A stretch of DNA of 64,000 bases from Streptomyces sp. S.PNR 29 (GTDB taxonomy: Bacteria > Actinomycetota > Actinomycetes > Streptomycetales > Streptomycetaceae), in contig NZ_JANUQM010000002.1 in assembly GCF_030386795.1 (NCBI RefSeq), positions 186,001 to 250,000 on the forward strand, read 5' to 3'. Below are positions 17,113 to 26,108 of the stretch, piece by piece. The notes below the pieces were generated by a model, which was not told where the DNA came from, ran no database searches, and saw only the letters and a list, made by a program, of their open reading frames with translations. The number at the start of each line of letters is the position of its first letter. Position 1 is the first letter of the stretch. A program made the position numbers and the translations under genes.

Positions 17113-17340
17113 TCAGCCGCAGCAGCCCCCGCCGCAGCAGCCGCCTCCGCCTCCGCCACCGCCCGCCCGGGGCGCGGGGGCCGGGGCGGAGGCCGATCCG
17201 CCGACCGCGACTGTGGAGAGCAGTTTCACCGTGTCGTCATGGCCCGCGGGGCAGGCGGCAGGGGCGGAGGACTCGGCCATGGGACGGCTCAGTTCGAAGG
17301 TGTCGCCGCAGGTCCGGCAGCGGTACTCGTAGCGAGGCAT
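17113..17340 (-). CDS. FmdB-family zinc ribbon protein with Gly/Cys tail
   Basis: A 75-residue protein too short to attract most gene finders. MPRYEYRCRTCGDTFELSRP is the classic FmdB/CxxC regulatory zinc-ribbon start (Cys8, Cys11). Cys30 and His34 in CPAGH look like the second ligand pair. A linker of Ser/Ala/Pro leads into a tail of eight Gly followed by CCGGGCCG, adding four more cysteines that could bind metal. The minus-strand ATG at 17340 is the only sensible start. It is divergent from the class A PBP gene. FmdB homologues are implied in regulation of C1 and amide metabolism, but no role is shown here. Confidence 0.8.
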   Translation of the reverse strand: MPRYEYRCRTCGDTFELSRPMAESSAPAACPAGHDDTVKLLSTVAVGGSASAPAPAPRAGGGGGGGGCCGGGCCG

Positions 17341-17561
17341 GCACCACAGGTTAATCGGCGTGAACGGAAATTCCGCCCTCCGCGATTCCTGTCGACCGTT
17401 TCTGCCGCACCTCTGTGGAGAAGTTGTAAAGCTCGCTGGTAACTTTCGATCAGTCGCGGGGAGCCGAAAGGCCGGGGGAATGTGGGGGCGCGCTGCTGTC
17501 GACCACGGCGGCCATGCCCCTCCGCGCGAGCACCACCATAAGCGGGGAGGGGAGCACAGCC

Positions 17562-19754
17562 ATGACCAAGGCTGGGTGGGAACCGGACGAGACCATGCAG
17601 TTGAAGGTCCCCGCTTCCTTGAATCCGGACGAGACCATGCAATTGCGCACGGTCGACCCGGGCGCATCGCGCAGCACGGACCATTCATCTGGAAATGCCT
17701 CAGATACGAGTGATACCGGCAGGGCGCGCCGTAGGCGCAAGGCCCCTCGGGCCACCCTCCCGTCCCGTCTGCGCGCCGCCACCGGCCCGCGGCTGGCCCC
17801 GCTCCTGGCCCGCGTCGCGCCCTATGCCCGCCGCCTGCGGCCGCAGTACCCGCGCCCCGGCCGCACCGGCTGGCGCCGCTGGGTGCCCTCCTGGCGGCAG
17901 TGGCTCGGAGCCACGCTGACGTTCGCCGGCCTGACCACCGTCTTCCTGGGCGCCGCCTACGCCGCCACCGACATCCCGGAGAACCTGAACTCGTACGCCA
18001 CCCAGCAGGACAACGTCTACTTCTGGTCCGACGGGACGCCCATGGCACGCACCGGCTGGGTGCGGCGGCAGGACATGCCGCTGAAGGACATCCCCGAGGA
18101 CGTCCGCTGGGCCGTGCTGGCGGCGGAGAACGCGAGCTTCTACAGCGACCCCGGAATCTCCTTCAGCGGCCTCACCCGCGCCCTGTGGCGCACGGTCGGC
18201 GAGGGCGACACCCAGGGCGGCTCCACCATCACCCAGCAGTACGTCAAGAACGTCTACCTCAACCAGGACCGCTCGGTCGGCCGCAAGTTCACCGAGGCGA
18301 TGCTCGCTCTGAAGCTGGACAACGGGATGAGCAAGGACGACATCCTGGAGGGCTACCTCAACACCAGCTGGTTCGGCCGCGGCACCTACGGCATCCAGCG
18401 CGCGTCCCAGGCCTACTACGGCAAGGACGTCGGCGAACTCGACGTCAGCGAGGCCGCCTTCCTCGCCTCCCTCCTCAAGGGCGCGGGACTCTACGACCCC
18501 AACGTGAACAAGGCCAACCACGCCCGGGCGGTGGAACGCTGGTCCTGGATCCTCGACCGCATGGTCGACCTCGGCAAGCTGTCGAAGGCCGAGCGGGCCA
18601 AGTACCGGACGTTCCCCGAGCCGCTGAAGCAGACCCCGGTCTACGACACCGGCAAGCAGAGCGACTACCTGGTGGAGCTGGCCGCGCAGTACGCCAAGAA
18701 GGCCGCGCACCTCTCGGACAAGCAGTTCGACCTGGGCGGCTACCAGATCTACACGACCTTCGACCGGAAGCGGGAGACCGCGCTCACCGACGCCGTGGCC
18801 AAGGCCCGCAAGCAGGCGCGGAAGGACGGCAAGGCCGCCGCGAAGACCGTCCACTACGGCGCCGCCTCGGTGGCCACCGACGGGCGGATCCTCGCCGTCT
18901 ACGGCGGCCCCGACCACCGTACGCAGGGCTACAACGAGTCCAACGCGACCACGGTGCCCGCCGGTTCGGCCTTCCAGCCGTTCGTCTACGCCGCCGCGCT
19001 GGAGCACGGTGTCCACAAGACCCGCGACGGCGCCACGACCGAGGTCACCCCGCAGACGCTGTACGACGGCGACGACGGCGTCCCCGTCATGACACCCGAG
19101 GGGCCCTACTGGGACCGCAGCGGCAAGAAGGTCGCCGCCCGCAACGACGGCGGGAAGTCCTACGGGCAGATCAGTCTGAGCCGGGCGCTCGCCCTGTCGG
19201 TGAACACCCCGTTCATGCAGCTCGGCATGGACACCGGCCTGGACACGGTGCGCCGGACCGCTCAGGCGGCGGGGCTGCTCTCCTCCAGCTTCGGCCCGCA
19301 GGTGCCCGCGCTGTCCACGGGCAGCGCCACGCCCAGCGCGATACGCATGGCGAGCGGGTACGCCACGTTCGCCGCCGCCGGCACGCACGTCGAGCCGTAC
19401 TCGGTGGCTCGTATCACCCGCAACGGATCCAAGGTCGCGCTGTCGAAGCCCGCCTCCCGCCGTGCGGTGCGGGGGACGGTGGCCGCGGAGGTCCAGACCG
19501 CCCTGAAGGACGCCTTCCGCACCGCCCACCCCGGCGTGGCCCGGTCCGCCGATGTGGCCGGGAAGGCCGGCACCACGCAGGACGACACCGCGGCCTGGTA
19601 CGTCGGCACGGCCGACGCCGTCTCGACGGCCGTGGTGACCTACCGCATCGACCTCACCAAGAGCCTCGAACCCCTGCCGTTGAACGGGATCGCCGGCACG
19701 GCCACCGACAGCGTCCCGTACGACATCTGGTCCGGTGCCCTGGGCCTCGGCTGA
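17562..19754 (+). CDS. Class A penicillin-binding protein with degenerate transpeptidase motifs
   Basis: A 730-residue bitopic membrane protein. A basic cytoplasmic N-terminus of about 130 residues contains PDETMQL twice. One TM helix follows (about 115-140). The GT51 glycosyltransferase domain then shows LAAENASFYSDPGI (catalytic Glu), QGGSTITQQYVKN and the later EGYLNTSWFGRGTYGI. It polymerises lipid II. The C-terminal transpeptidase domain is altered: the SxxK position reads AGSAFQPF, so Gln replaces the catalytic Lys. The SxN motif is present (LSVNTP), and KTG reads KAGTT. I therefore expect glycosyltransferase activity without normal transpeptidation. ATG 17562 follows GGGAGGGGAG. It is grouped with a deacetylase-like gene and an amidase. 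Confidence 0.92.
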   Translation: MTKAGWEPDETMQLKVPASLNPDETMQLRTVDPGASRSTDHSSGNASDTSDTGRARRRRKAPRATLPSRLRAATGPRLAPLLARVAPYARRLRPQYPRPGRTGWRRWVPSWRQWLGATLTFAGLTTVFLGAAYAATDIPENLNSYATQQDNVYFWSDGTPMARTGWVRRQDMPLKDIPEDVRWAVLAAENASFYSDPGISFSGLTRALWRTVGEGDTQGGSTITQQYVKNVYLNQDRSVGRKFTEAMLALKLDNGMSKDDILEGYLNTSWFGRGTYGIQRASQAYYGKDVGELDVSEAAFLASLLKGAGLYDPNVNKANHARAVERWSWILDRMVDLGKLSKAERAKYRTFPEPLKQTPVYDTGKQSDYLVELAAQYAKKAAHLSDKQFDLGGYQIYTTFDRKRETALTDAVAKARKQARKDGKAAAKTVHYGAASVATDGRILAVYGGPDHRTQGYNESNATTVPAGSAFQPFVYAAALEHGVHKTRDGATTEVTPQTLYDGDDGVPVMTPEGPYWDRSGKKVAARNDGGKSYGQISLSRALALSVNTPFMQLGMDTGLDTVRRTAQAAGLLSSSFGPQVPALSTGSATPSAIRMASGYATFAAAGTHVEPYSVARITRNGSKVALSKPASRRAVRGTVAAEVQTALKDAFRTAHPGVARSADVAGKAGTTQDDTAAWYVGTADAVSTAVVTYRIDLTKSLEPLPLNGIAGTATDSVPYDIWSGALGLG

Positions 19755-19808
19755 CCCCCGCGCCCGGCACCACCACACCCCCCAACCCCCTCGCAGAATG
19801 AGCCGCGC

Positions 19809-21095
19809 ATGATGTCACCGTCCGGCCGCCGCCGCCGAGCCCGCGCACCCCGCCGCACCGCGCCCCCGGGCATGCTGACCCTGGCGGCCCTGCTCGTCGT
19901 CGCGTCCCTGGTCGCGGGCTATCTGGCCCTGACCCGCTCGGACAACACCACCCCGACCGCGTCCTCCGGGGCCCGCGACGGCGGCAAGGCGGCCTCAGCG
20001 AAGCCGAGCCAGGAGCCGGAGTGGGACGGGAAGACCAAAGTCCTCGGGGACGGCTCCACCTCCTACACCGGCCCCCAGAAAGGGCAGTTGAAGCCGGTAC
20101 CGCTCAAACCGGGGGAGAAACCGCCCCAGTTCGTGGTCTTCTCCTGGGACGGGGCGCTGCAGGGCGACGACCAGCTCTTCGCGCACTACCGGGAGCTGGC
20201 CGAGGAGTACAACGCCCACATGACCTTCTTCCTCACGGGCATCTACCTGCTGCCCAAGAGCAAGCGGGACCTCTACTCCCCGCCCCGGCACTCCAAGGGC
20301 TCGGCGGCGATCAGCTTCGCCACCGACGAGCACATCCGCACCACCCTGGAGCAGCTCGGCAAGGCCTGGCAGGGCGGGAACGAGATCGGCACCCACTTCA
20401 ACGGCCACTTCTGCGGCAAGAAGGGCGGCGGCGACTGGAGCGTCGAGGAGTGGAAGAGCGAGATCGACCAGTTCTACGAGTTCGTCGAGAACTGGAAGAC
20501 CAACACCGGCTTCAAGGACGCCGACCCGCTGCCGTTCGACATCCGGAAGGAGGTCACCGGCGGCCGTGCGCCCTGCCTGGAGGGCCAGGAGAACCTGCTG
20601 AAGGCCATCAAGGACTACCGGTGGCGCTACGACGCAAGCTCCGCGGGCGACTTCCAGATATGGCCCGGCAAGAAGAACGGCATCTGGGACTTCCCGCTGC
20701 AGATGCTCCCGTACGAGGGCGGCAAGTACCAGGGCCTCTCCATGGACTTCAACTTCCTCTACAACCAGTCCGAGGGCGAGACCGAGGGCGACCCGGCGAA
20801 GTATCCCGAGTGGGAGCAGCAGACCGTCGCCGCCTACATGGACGGCTTCGACCGTGTGTACTACGGCAGCCGGGCACCGCTGTTCATCGGCAACCACTTC
20901 GAGAACTGGAACGGCGGCATCTACATGCGGGCCGTCGACCAGGTCATCAAGAGCGTGTGCACGAAGAAGGACGTCAAGTGCGTGTCCTTCAAGGAGCTGG
21001 CCGACTGGCTCGACGTGCAGAAGCCCGAGACGCTGCAGCTGCTGCGCGGCCTGGATCCGGCACAGTCGCCCGACTGGTCGACCGTAGTGAAGTAA
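19809..21095 (+). CDS. Secreted polysaccharide-deacetylase-like protein
   Basis: A 428-residue protein with an Arg-rich start, one hydrophobic helix (MLTLAALLVVASLVAGYLAL, about 22-41) acting as signal anchor, and a Ser/Ala/Lys linker, then an extracytoplasmic domain. The NodB-like motif set is recognisable: QFVVFSWDGALQGDD (first Asp), MTFFLTGIYLLP, and GNEIGTHFNGHFCG (His pair). The late FIGNHFENWNGGIYMRAVD fits the closing strand. It would deacetylate a cell-wall or exported glycan, though the active-site match is only partial. Two in-frame ATGs stand side by side at 19809 and 19812. It begins 54 bp after the PBP, probably co-transcribed. Confidence 0.8.
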   Translation: MMSPSGRRRRARAPRRTAPPGMLTLAALLVVASLVAGYLALTRSDNTTPTASSGARDGGKAASAKPSQEPEWDGKTKVLGDGSTSYTGPQKGQLKPVPLKPGEKPPQFVVFSWDGALQGDDQLFAHYRELAEEYNAHMTFFLTGIYLLPKSKRDLYSPPRHSKGSAAISFATDEHIRTTLEQLGKAWQGGNEIGTHFNGHFCGKKGGGDWSVEEWKSEIDQFYEFVENWKTNTGFKDADPLPFDIRKEVTGGRAPCLEGQENLLKAIKDYRWRYDASSAGDFQIWPGKKNGIWDFPLQMLPYEGGKYQGLSMDFNFLYNQSEGETEGDPAKYPEWEQQTVAAYMDGFDRVYYGSRAPLFIGNHFENWNGGIYMRAVDQVIKSVCTKKDVKCVSFKELADWLDVQKPETLQLLRGLDPAQSPDWSTVVK

Positions 21096-21187
21096 TAAGC
21101 GCAACCCTCTTCACAACAGCCGCACACTCCATGCAAAGATTCCCTACCCCCCGGTATCACTCCGCCGGGGCAAGAGGGGAAACACCA

Positions 21188-22357
21188 GTGAAGTCAAGGA
21201 AATTGAACGTGACGCGCCGCCGCGTCACGATACTCGGGGCTGCGGCGACCTCGGTCGTCGCCGGAGTCGCGCTGCTGCCCAACTGGAGCGCTGGCGCGGC
21301 GGTCGTCGACGACCCGACGGTGGACGCGCGGACCAAGGCCACCTTCCAGCGGCTGGCGGACGCGGTCTTCACCGACCGCACCGACGCCCTGGTCACCGGC
21401 GAGCAGGGGGAGCGAGAGAAGCCGCTGACCGACGGCTTCTCCGGCGGCGTCACGCTGTCCTCCGGCACGGCCCGCACCGAGGACGCCACCCTGTCCACGC
21501 TGGGCGAGCGCAAGGACAAGCTGGCGAAGGCCGGCGAGAAGTACAGCAAGGCCAGCACCACCGTCACCCTGGACGCCACCCGTGTGACGGGCCGTACGGC
21601 CAAGGCCGCGGTCACCGAGACCACGACCCTGACCTACGCCCGGGCCCGCGGCAGCGCGCCCCGGACGACCGGCTTCCAGGCCCGCCACGAACTGACCTTC
21701 AGGGCCGACCAGCAGGGCAACTGGCAGCTCACCGGCATCCGTGACACCGACCAGGGCGGTCTCGCGGTGAACACGCTCTCCAAGCCGGCGTCCGTCAAGG
21801 CGACCACCGCCGACGACACCATGCCGAACGCCCCGCGCGCGGCGACCACCCGCAACCCGGCCGCCGCCCCGAAGACCGGCACCACGTACGACTACAAGGC
21901 CATGGCGGCCTACGCCGAGAAGTACTGGAACGTCTACAACAAGGACTACCCGGACTTCAACGGCCACGGCGCCGGCGGCGACTGCACCAACTTCGTCAGC
22001 CAGTCCCTCAAGGCGGGCGGCTGGAAGCACGTCCCCGGCTACGTGTACGACTACACCAAGTGGTTCGGCAACAACGAGATCCAGTCGGACTCGTTCATCG
22101 GCGTCAACGAGTGGTCCTGGTTCGCCCAGAACTCCAAGCGGACCAAGCCGCTGGCCAACGTCTACCAGATGGAGGTCGGTGACGTCCTCCAGATGGACTT
22201 CGACAGGGACGGGTCCAAGGACCACACGATGATCGTCACGTACAAGAGCGGCGGCGTGCCCTACGTGACGTACCACTCCAACAACACCCTCCGCAGGTCG
22301 GTGGCGAGCCTCGTCGCGTCGTACCCGAACGCGTACTACTACGCCTACCGCACCTGA
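21188..22357 (+). CDS. Secreted amidase-domain protein (Amidase_6/CHAP-like)
   Basis: A 389-residue exported protein. The N-terminus NVTRRRVTILGAAATSVVAG has a twin-Arg-like basic run followed by a signal peptide. A Lys/Thr-rich middle region (about 40-230) of beta character precedes a papain-like domain. In it, YNKDYPDFNGHGAGGDCTNF supplies the Cys, and DGSKDHTMIVTYKSGG the His. YHSNNTLRRSV near the end completes the Amidase_6 pattern. Such domains cut amide bonds in peptidoglycan or similar polymers. The GTG at 21188 is preferred because GAGGGG lies eight bases upstream and it starts directly at the signal peptide. It follows the deacetylase-like gene by 92 bp and ends tail-to-tail with the coiled-coil gene. 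Confidence 0.85.
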   Translation: MKSRKLNVTRRRVTILGAAATSVVAGVALLPNWSAGAAVVDDPTVDARTKATFQRLADAVFTDRTDALVTGEQGEREKPLTDGFSGGVTLSSGTARTEDATLSTLGERKDKLAKAGEKYSKASTTVTLDATRVTGRTAKAAVTETTTLTYARARGSAPRTTGFQARHELTFRADQQGNWQLTGIRDTDQGGLAVNTLSKPASVKATTADDTMPNAPRAATTRNPAAAPKTGTTYDYKAMAAYAEKYWNVYNKDYPDFNGHGAGGDCTNFVSQSLKAGGWKHVPGYVYDYTKWFGNNEIQSDSFIGVNEWSWFAQNSKRTKPLANVYQMEVGDVLQMDFDRDGSKDHTMIVTYKSGGVPYVTYHSNNTLRRSVASLVASYPNAYYYAYRT

Positions 22358-22376
22358 TGCCGGGCGGGGGCCGGGC

Positions 22377-23759
22377 TCAGTGTCCGGCCCCGCGCTCCTC
22401 GCGGATCCGGCCCACCACATGGGCGGCCGTCTGCCGGATCGCTTCCGTCTCCATCAGGAAGTGCCAGTAGTCGGGGTGCCGGCCCTCCAGGCCGGCGATC
22501 GCGTGATCGAGGCGGGCCACCGCGTCGTCCAGGGGGCGGGCGTGCCGTGGGTCGGGGGTGGTGCGGCCCGCCATGGCCAGCCGTTGCGCGTCGCGGATGG
22601 CGAAGCGCGTGCGGTCGATCTCCTGCTGGGGGTCCTTCTGTACGGCGTTCAGACGGTGCAGCCGGTCGCCGGCGGCCGACACGGCCTCGTCGGTCGCGTT
22701 CAGCAGGGCCCGCACCGTCGACACCAGTGCGGTCGCGTCGGGCCAGCGCTGGGCGTCCCGCGCGGCCTGCGCCTCGCGCAGCTTCAGCTCGGCCTGCCGT
22801 ACGGTCTTAGCGGCCTGCTCCGGGACGTGCTGCAGGTCCTGCCAGCAGGCGGCCGTGAACCGCCGCCGCAGCTCGCTCAGCACCGGCTCGACCTGCCCCG
22901 CGCGCGTGGTCAGCGCCTGCGCTCGCGTGCGCAGCGAGACCAGACGGTGGTCGATCTCGGCGGCCCGCTCGGGGAGCCGTTCGGCCTCGACCCGGATGGC
23001 CTCGGCCTCCCGGGTGACCCGCTCGGCCCGCTCCAGGGTCCCCGGTACGCCGTGCTGCCCTGCGCCCTGGTTCAGCTTGGTCAGCTCCGGGGCGAGGGCG
23101 GCGAGCCGGGCGGCGAGGTCGTCCGCCGTCAGCCCCGAGGCGCGTATCGCGTCGAGGGCGCCCGAGGCGGCGAGCAGGGACTGCCGGGCCCGTTCGACCG
23201 CGGGCGCGAGCCGGGCCAGCTGGGTCTCCGCCTTGCCGAGCAGGGGCCCGAGCCCCTCGGTGAAACGGTCCAGCTCCCGCTTGACCCGGCCGAGCTCCTC
23301 CTTGGCGGCGGTCAGCTCGGCACGGGCGCGGGAGGCGGCCGAGGCCTCCAGGTCGTCCCGGTCGAGGTCGTGGGCGTCGACGGCGTCGATGTACTGGCTG
23401 CTGGCCTCGTCGATGCGCCGGCCGAGCGCCTCGAAGTCGGCGACGGCGCGCAGGGCGGCGGGGGAGCCGTCGACAGCGGTGATCGTCTCGATGGAGATCC
23501 GCAGGTCCCGCTGGGCGGTGTCCAGCTCGTAGAACGCGGCCGCGGCGGCGTCCTTCGCGGCCTGCGCCTCAGCCCGCTGGCTCTCGGCACGCCCGCCGAA
23601 CCAGCGCCGGGTGCCGCCCCCGGCGAACGCGGCGGGCAGCGCCAGGGCGGCGATCAGCGGCAGGCCGATCAGGGTCAGCGTGTCACGGAGCACCTGACGC
23701 GCGGGACGGGCACACGGCACCTTCGGCGACGAGTACGGCTGCGATGGTGTCGCCGTCAC
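22377..23759 (-). CDS. Membrane-anchored coiled-coil protein of unknown function
   Basis: A 460-residue protein, not recognised by name. An N-terminal region has one hydrophobic helix (LTLIGLPLIAALALPAAFAG, about 29-48). The remainder is almost entirely predicted helix rich in Ala, Arg, Glu and Leu with heptad character, for example AELTAAKEELGRVKRELDRF and LPERAAEIDHRLVSLRTRAQ. There is no enzyme motif. The layout suggests a membrane-tethered scaffold or a tetratricopeptide-free coiled coil, perhaps related to Streptomyces septation or envelope proteins, but this is inference. The GTG start has AGAGGGA very close upstream. It may be co-transcribed from the region shared with the DUF4097 lipoprotein 71 bp upstream. 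Confidence 0.75.
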   Translation of the reverse strand: MTATPSQPYSSPKVPCARPARQVLRDTLTLIGLPLIAALALPAAFAGGGTRRWFGGRAESQRAEAQAAKDAAAAAFYELDTAQRDLRISIETITAVDGSPAALRAVADFEALGRRIDEASSQYIDAVDAHDLDRDDLEASAASRARAELTAAKEELGRVKRELDRFTEGLGPLLGKAETQLARLAPAVERARQSLLAASGALDAIRASGLTADDLAARLAALAPELTKLNQGAGQHGVPGTLERAERVTREAEAIRVEAERLPERAAEIDHRLVSLRTRAQALTTRAGQVEPVLSELRRRFTAACWQDLQHVPEQAAKTVRQAELKLREAQAARDAQRWPDATALVSTVRALLNATDEAVSAAGDRLHRLNAVQKDPQQEIDRTRFAIRDAQRLAMAGRTTPDPRHARPLDDAVARLDHAIAGLEGRHPDYWHFLMETEAIRQTAAHVVGRIREERGAGH

Positions 23760-23830
23760 ATCCCTCTCCCGTGTCGTCCGCCCTGCCCGGGTTCATTGTC
23801 CCACCCGTGAAGGACGAACACACGGGCTGA

Positions 23831-24601
23831 TCAGTTCGCCGTGCGGACCGTGACTTTGCCGTCGCCGGTGTGGGCGGTCACCACATGCGCGCTGGAGTTG
23901 TCCCGGGGGACGGACACATCGACCCCGCCGTCGCCGGTCTCGGCCGTCACCCGGTAGGTGGCCCGGGGCAGCGCGATCGTCACCGAACCGTCGCCGCTGC
24001 GGGAGTCCACCACGTCCGGTACGGCGCCGAGTTCGAGGTGGACCGAGCCGTCGCCCGTGTGCGTGCGCACCCGGCGCGAGGAGACGTCCGCGCGCACGGA
24101 CCCGTCGCCGGTGCGCAGCTCCAGGGGCCCGCTGGAGTCGGTGACATGGACGGGCCCGTCTCCCGTACGAATGCTCAACGCGTCCCGGAACCCCCGCGCC
24201 CGCACGCCGCCGTCGCCGTCCTCGACCTTGACGGCGATGCCGCGCGGCACCTCGATGCGGTGCCTGGCCGCGCAGTCGGCGACCACGCCGGAGCACTTCA
24301 TGCGGAGCACCAGCCGGTCGTCCTTCATGGACCAGGTCACCTCCGGTTCCCCGCCGATGGCGACCGAGCCCTGGAACCACCGGGTGACCTCGACGGTGCC
24401 CGCCTTGGTCGAGTCCGCGGCGACGATCTCCAGCGCCGAGTCGTCGGAGTCGACGGTGAGGGTGCGGCCCTGCAGGGCGAAGGACCGGTGCTCGGGGTCC
24501 TTGTCGTCCCCCGCGGAGGCGCCGCATGCGCTGAGGCCCGCGACGACAACCGCGACGGCACCGGTCACGGCGACCACGCGAGCAGGAAACGTACGGGCCA
24601 T
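23831..24601 (-). CDS. DUF4097 beta-helix lipoprotein
   Basis: A 256-residue exported protein. MARTFPARVVAVTGAVAVVV is a signal peptide with a lipobox at LSAC, so the mature protein should be lipidated at that Cys. The body is a right-handed beta-solenoid-like DUF4097 domain with a recurrent TGDG turn: RTGDGPV, RTGDGSV, HTGDGSV, RSGDGSV, ETGDGGV and HTGDGKV, roughly every 18-22 residues. Function of DUF4097 proteins is unknown; an envelope adhesin or sensor is often suggested. ATG 24601 has GGGGGAG six bases upstream. It lies upstream of the coiled-coil gene, with which it may form an operon. Confidence 0.88.
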   Translation of the reverse strand: MARTFPARVVAVTGAVAVVVAGLSACGASAGDDKDPEHRSFALQGRTLTVDSDDSALEIVAADSTKAGTVEVTRWFQGSVAIGGEPEVTWSMKDDRLVLRMKCSGVVADCAARHRIEVPRGIAVKVEDGDGGVRARGFRDALSIRTGDGPVHVTDSSGPLELRTGDGSVRADVSSRRVRTHTGDGSVHLELGAVPDVVDSRSGDGSVTIALPRATYRVTAETGDGGVDVSVPRDNSSAHVVTAHTGDGKVTVRTAN

Positions 24602-24779
24602 GACGATCTCCCCCTGAGACGAACGGCGAGGCTCGCCGGCCGAGGCGGACGACGAGGCTCTTCGACCGTACGGATCCGGCGCCCGGCGGGGCATCCGGGC
24701 CACTGCCGGATCAAGGGTGGGGTTAACCCCCGGGTTTGCGGGACAGCGCCCCGGGCAATGTAGGCTGTCGACTCGTCTC

Positions 24780-24854
<75 letters not shown>

Positions 24855-24863
24855 CGACCGAAG

Positions 24864-24889
24864 GCCCCCGGAAGCTGTCCGGGGGCTTT
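24864..24889 (+). terminator. tRNA-Val terminator
   Basis: GCCCCCGGA pairs perfectly with TCCGGGGGC around a 5-base loop, followed by TTTC. It sits 10 bases after the tRNA and 10 before the DUF6153 gene start. Confidence 0.85.
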
Positions 24890-24898
24890 CCTCGTACG

Positions 24899-25300
24899 AT
24901 GACGCCCGTGAGCATTCCCGAGCAGCGTGAGCAGCGGCCGCCCTCGCGGTGGCGCTGGGCCCTGTGCGTGCTCGGGTTGCTCGTGGGGCTCTTGGGGATG
25001 CACGGGCTGGCGCCCGGTGGCGCGGTTGCCGAGCACTCCCCCACACGGTCCATGACAGCCGTGGCCATGGCGCACCACGGGTGCCCGGATGACGGCCACT
25101 GCGGTGGCGGGCACGTCCAGCACGCCGATTCGACCTGTGCGGCGGGCGCGGTGAGCGGCGGTCCGGTGCTGCCCGCGCTCGGCCCCGACCCTGCCCCCAC
25201 GGCCGTGTGCGACGAGGCCGTACGCACCTATCCGGCCTCGGCTCCCGACGGCGCACGCGCGCCGCCCACCCTGGCCGAACTCCAGCTCCTGCGGATATAG
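24899..25300 (+). CDS. DUF6153-like His/Cys-rich exported protein
   Basis: A 133-residue protein (130 if the GTG at 24908 is used). A hydrophilic start leads to one hydrophobic helix (WALCVLGLLVGLLGMHGLA). Then comes a short metal-ligand-like segment: MAHHGCPDDGHCGGGHVQHAD with several His and Cys, and a later CAAG. This pattern matches the small DUF6153 family that accompanies DUF305 proteins in Streptomyces. A role in copper or other metal handling is inferred from the ligand-rich segment only. There is no good ribosome site; the mRNA may be short-leadered behind the tRNA terminator. The DUF305 gene follows 93 bp later. Confidence 0.7.
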   Translation: MTPVSIPEQREQRPPSRWRWALCVLGLLVGLLGMHGLAPGGAVAEHSPTRSMTAVAMAHHGCPDDGHCGGGHVQHADSTCAAGAVSGGPVLPALGPDPAPTAVCDEAVRTYPASAPDGARAPPTLAELQLLRI

Positions 25301-25393
25301 GCACCGCCCCGCCCCGCGCCCGCAGTCGGCGCGGCGCACAGGCATGCCGACCTTCCCTTTCCACAGCAGGATCCGCACAGCAGGAGTTCACCC

Positions 25394-26035
25394 ATGACCA
25401 GCATCCGTACGCTGACCCGCCGTACCGCCCTCGTGGTGGCGACGGCGACCGCCGCTCTCGCCCTGGCCGCCTGTGGCGGCGACGGGAGCGGCAGCGGGCA
25501 CGGGGGGCACGGCTCCTCGTCCACGGGCGGCGGGGCGTCCGCGAGCGCCGAGGCGACGAACGGCGCGCACAACGCCCAGGACGTCGCCTTCGCGCAGGGC
25601 ATGATCCCGCACCACCAGCAGGCACTGGAGATGGCGCGGCTCGCCGCCGAGCGGGCCGGCTCCGCCGAGGTCAAGGACCTCGCGACGCGTATCGAGAAGG
25701 CGCAGGACCCGGAGATCAGGACCATGACCGGCTGGCTGAAGTCGTGGGGCGAGGAAGTGCCGAAGGCCATGCCGGGCATGGATCACTCGGCGCACGGGGG
25801 CATGTCCGGGATGATGAGCCCCCAGGACATGGACAAGCTGGAGAAGGCCTCGGGCAAGACCTTCGACACCCTGTTCCTGACCATGATGGTCGAGCACCAC
25901 GAGGGTGCCGTCGAGATGGCCACGACCGAGAAGGACAAGGGCGCCTACGGGCCCGCCAAGGCCACGGCCGAGGACATCGTCACCGCGCAGAACGCCGAGA
26001 TCAGCGAGATGAACAAGCTGCTCGGCAAGGACTGA
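25394..26035 (+). CDS. DUF305 lipoprotein
   Basis: A 213-residue exported lipoprotein: twin-Arg-like basic start, hydrophobic stretch and lipobox LALAAC, then a Gly/Ser/His-rich linker. The DUF305 domain (about 60-210) is a ferritin-like four-helix bundle. It shows the family motif FAQGMIPHHQQALEMARLA and its second-half counterpart LFLTMMVEHHEGAVEMA, plus a Met/His-rich loop MPGMDHSAHGGMSGMM. The HH pairs and Met cluster suggest copper or other metal binding at the outer membrane face; biochemical function is not settled. ATG follows AGGAG. It forms a pair with the DUF6153 gene and ends at a strong bidirectional hairpin. Confidence 0.92.
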   Translation: MTSIRTLTRRTALVVATATAALALAACGGDGSGSGHGGHGSSSTGGGASASAEATNGAHNAQDVAFAQGMIPHHQQALEMARLAAERAGSAEVKDLATRIEKAQDPEIRTMTGWLKSWGEEVPKAMPGMDHSAHGGMSGMMSPQDMDKLEKASGKTFDTLFLTMMVEHHEGAVEMATTEKDKGAYGPAKATAEDIVTAQNAEISEMNKLLGKD

Positions 26036-26050
26036 CGCCGGCCCACGGCA

Positions 26051-26080
26051 AGGGGCCGGCGCCTCCGCGCGCCGGCCCCT
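26051..26080. terminator. Bidirectional terminator
   Basis: A perfect 12-bp stem AGGGGCCGGCGC / GCGCCGGCCCCT with a 6-base loop lies between the convergent DUF305 gene and the 120-residue gene on the minus strand, and can serve both. Confidence 0.85.
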
Positions 26081-26108
26081 CCTCGTCCGTTCCCTCCCCG
26101 CCCGGTCC

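Noticed and set aside
24001..24600. Evenly spaced repeats resembling a CRISPR or direct-repeat array
   Set aside because: The periodic similarity comes from the TGDG repeats of the DUF4097 protein coding sequence. There are no identical repeats with unique spacers.
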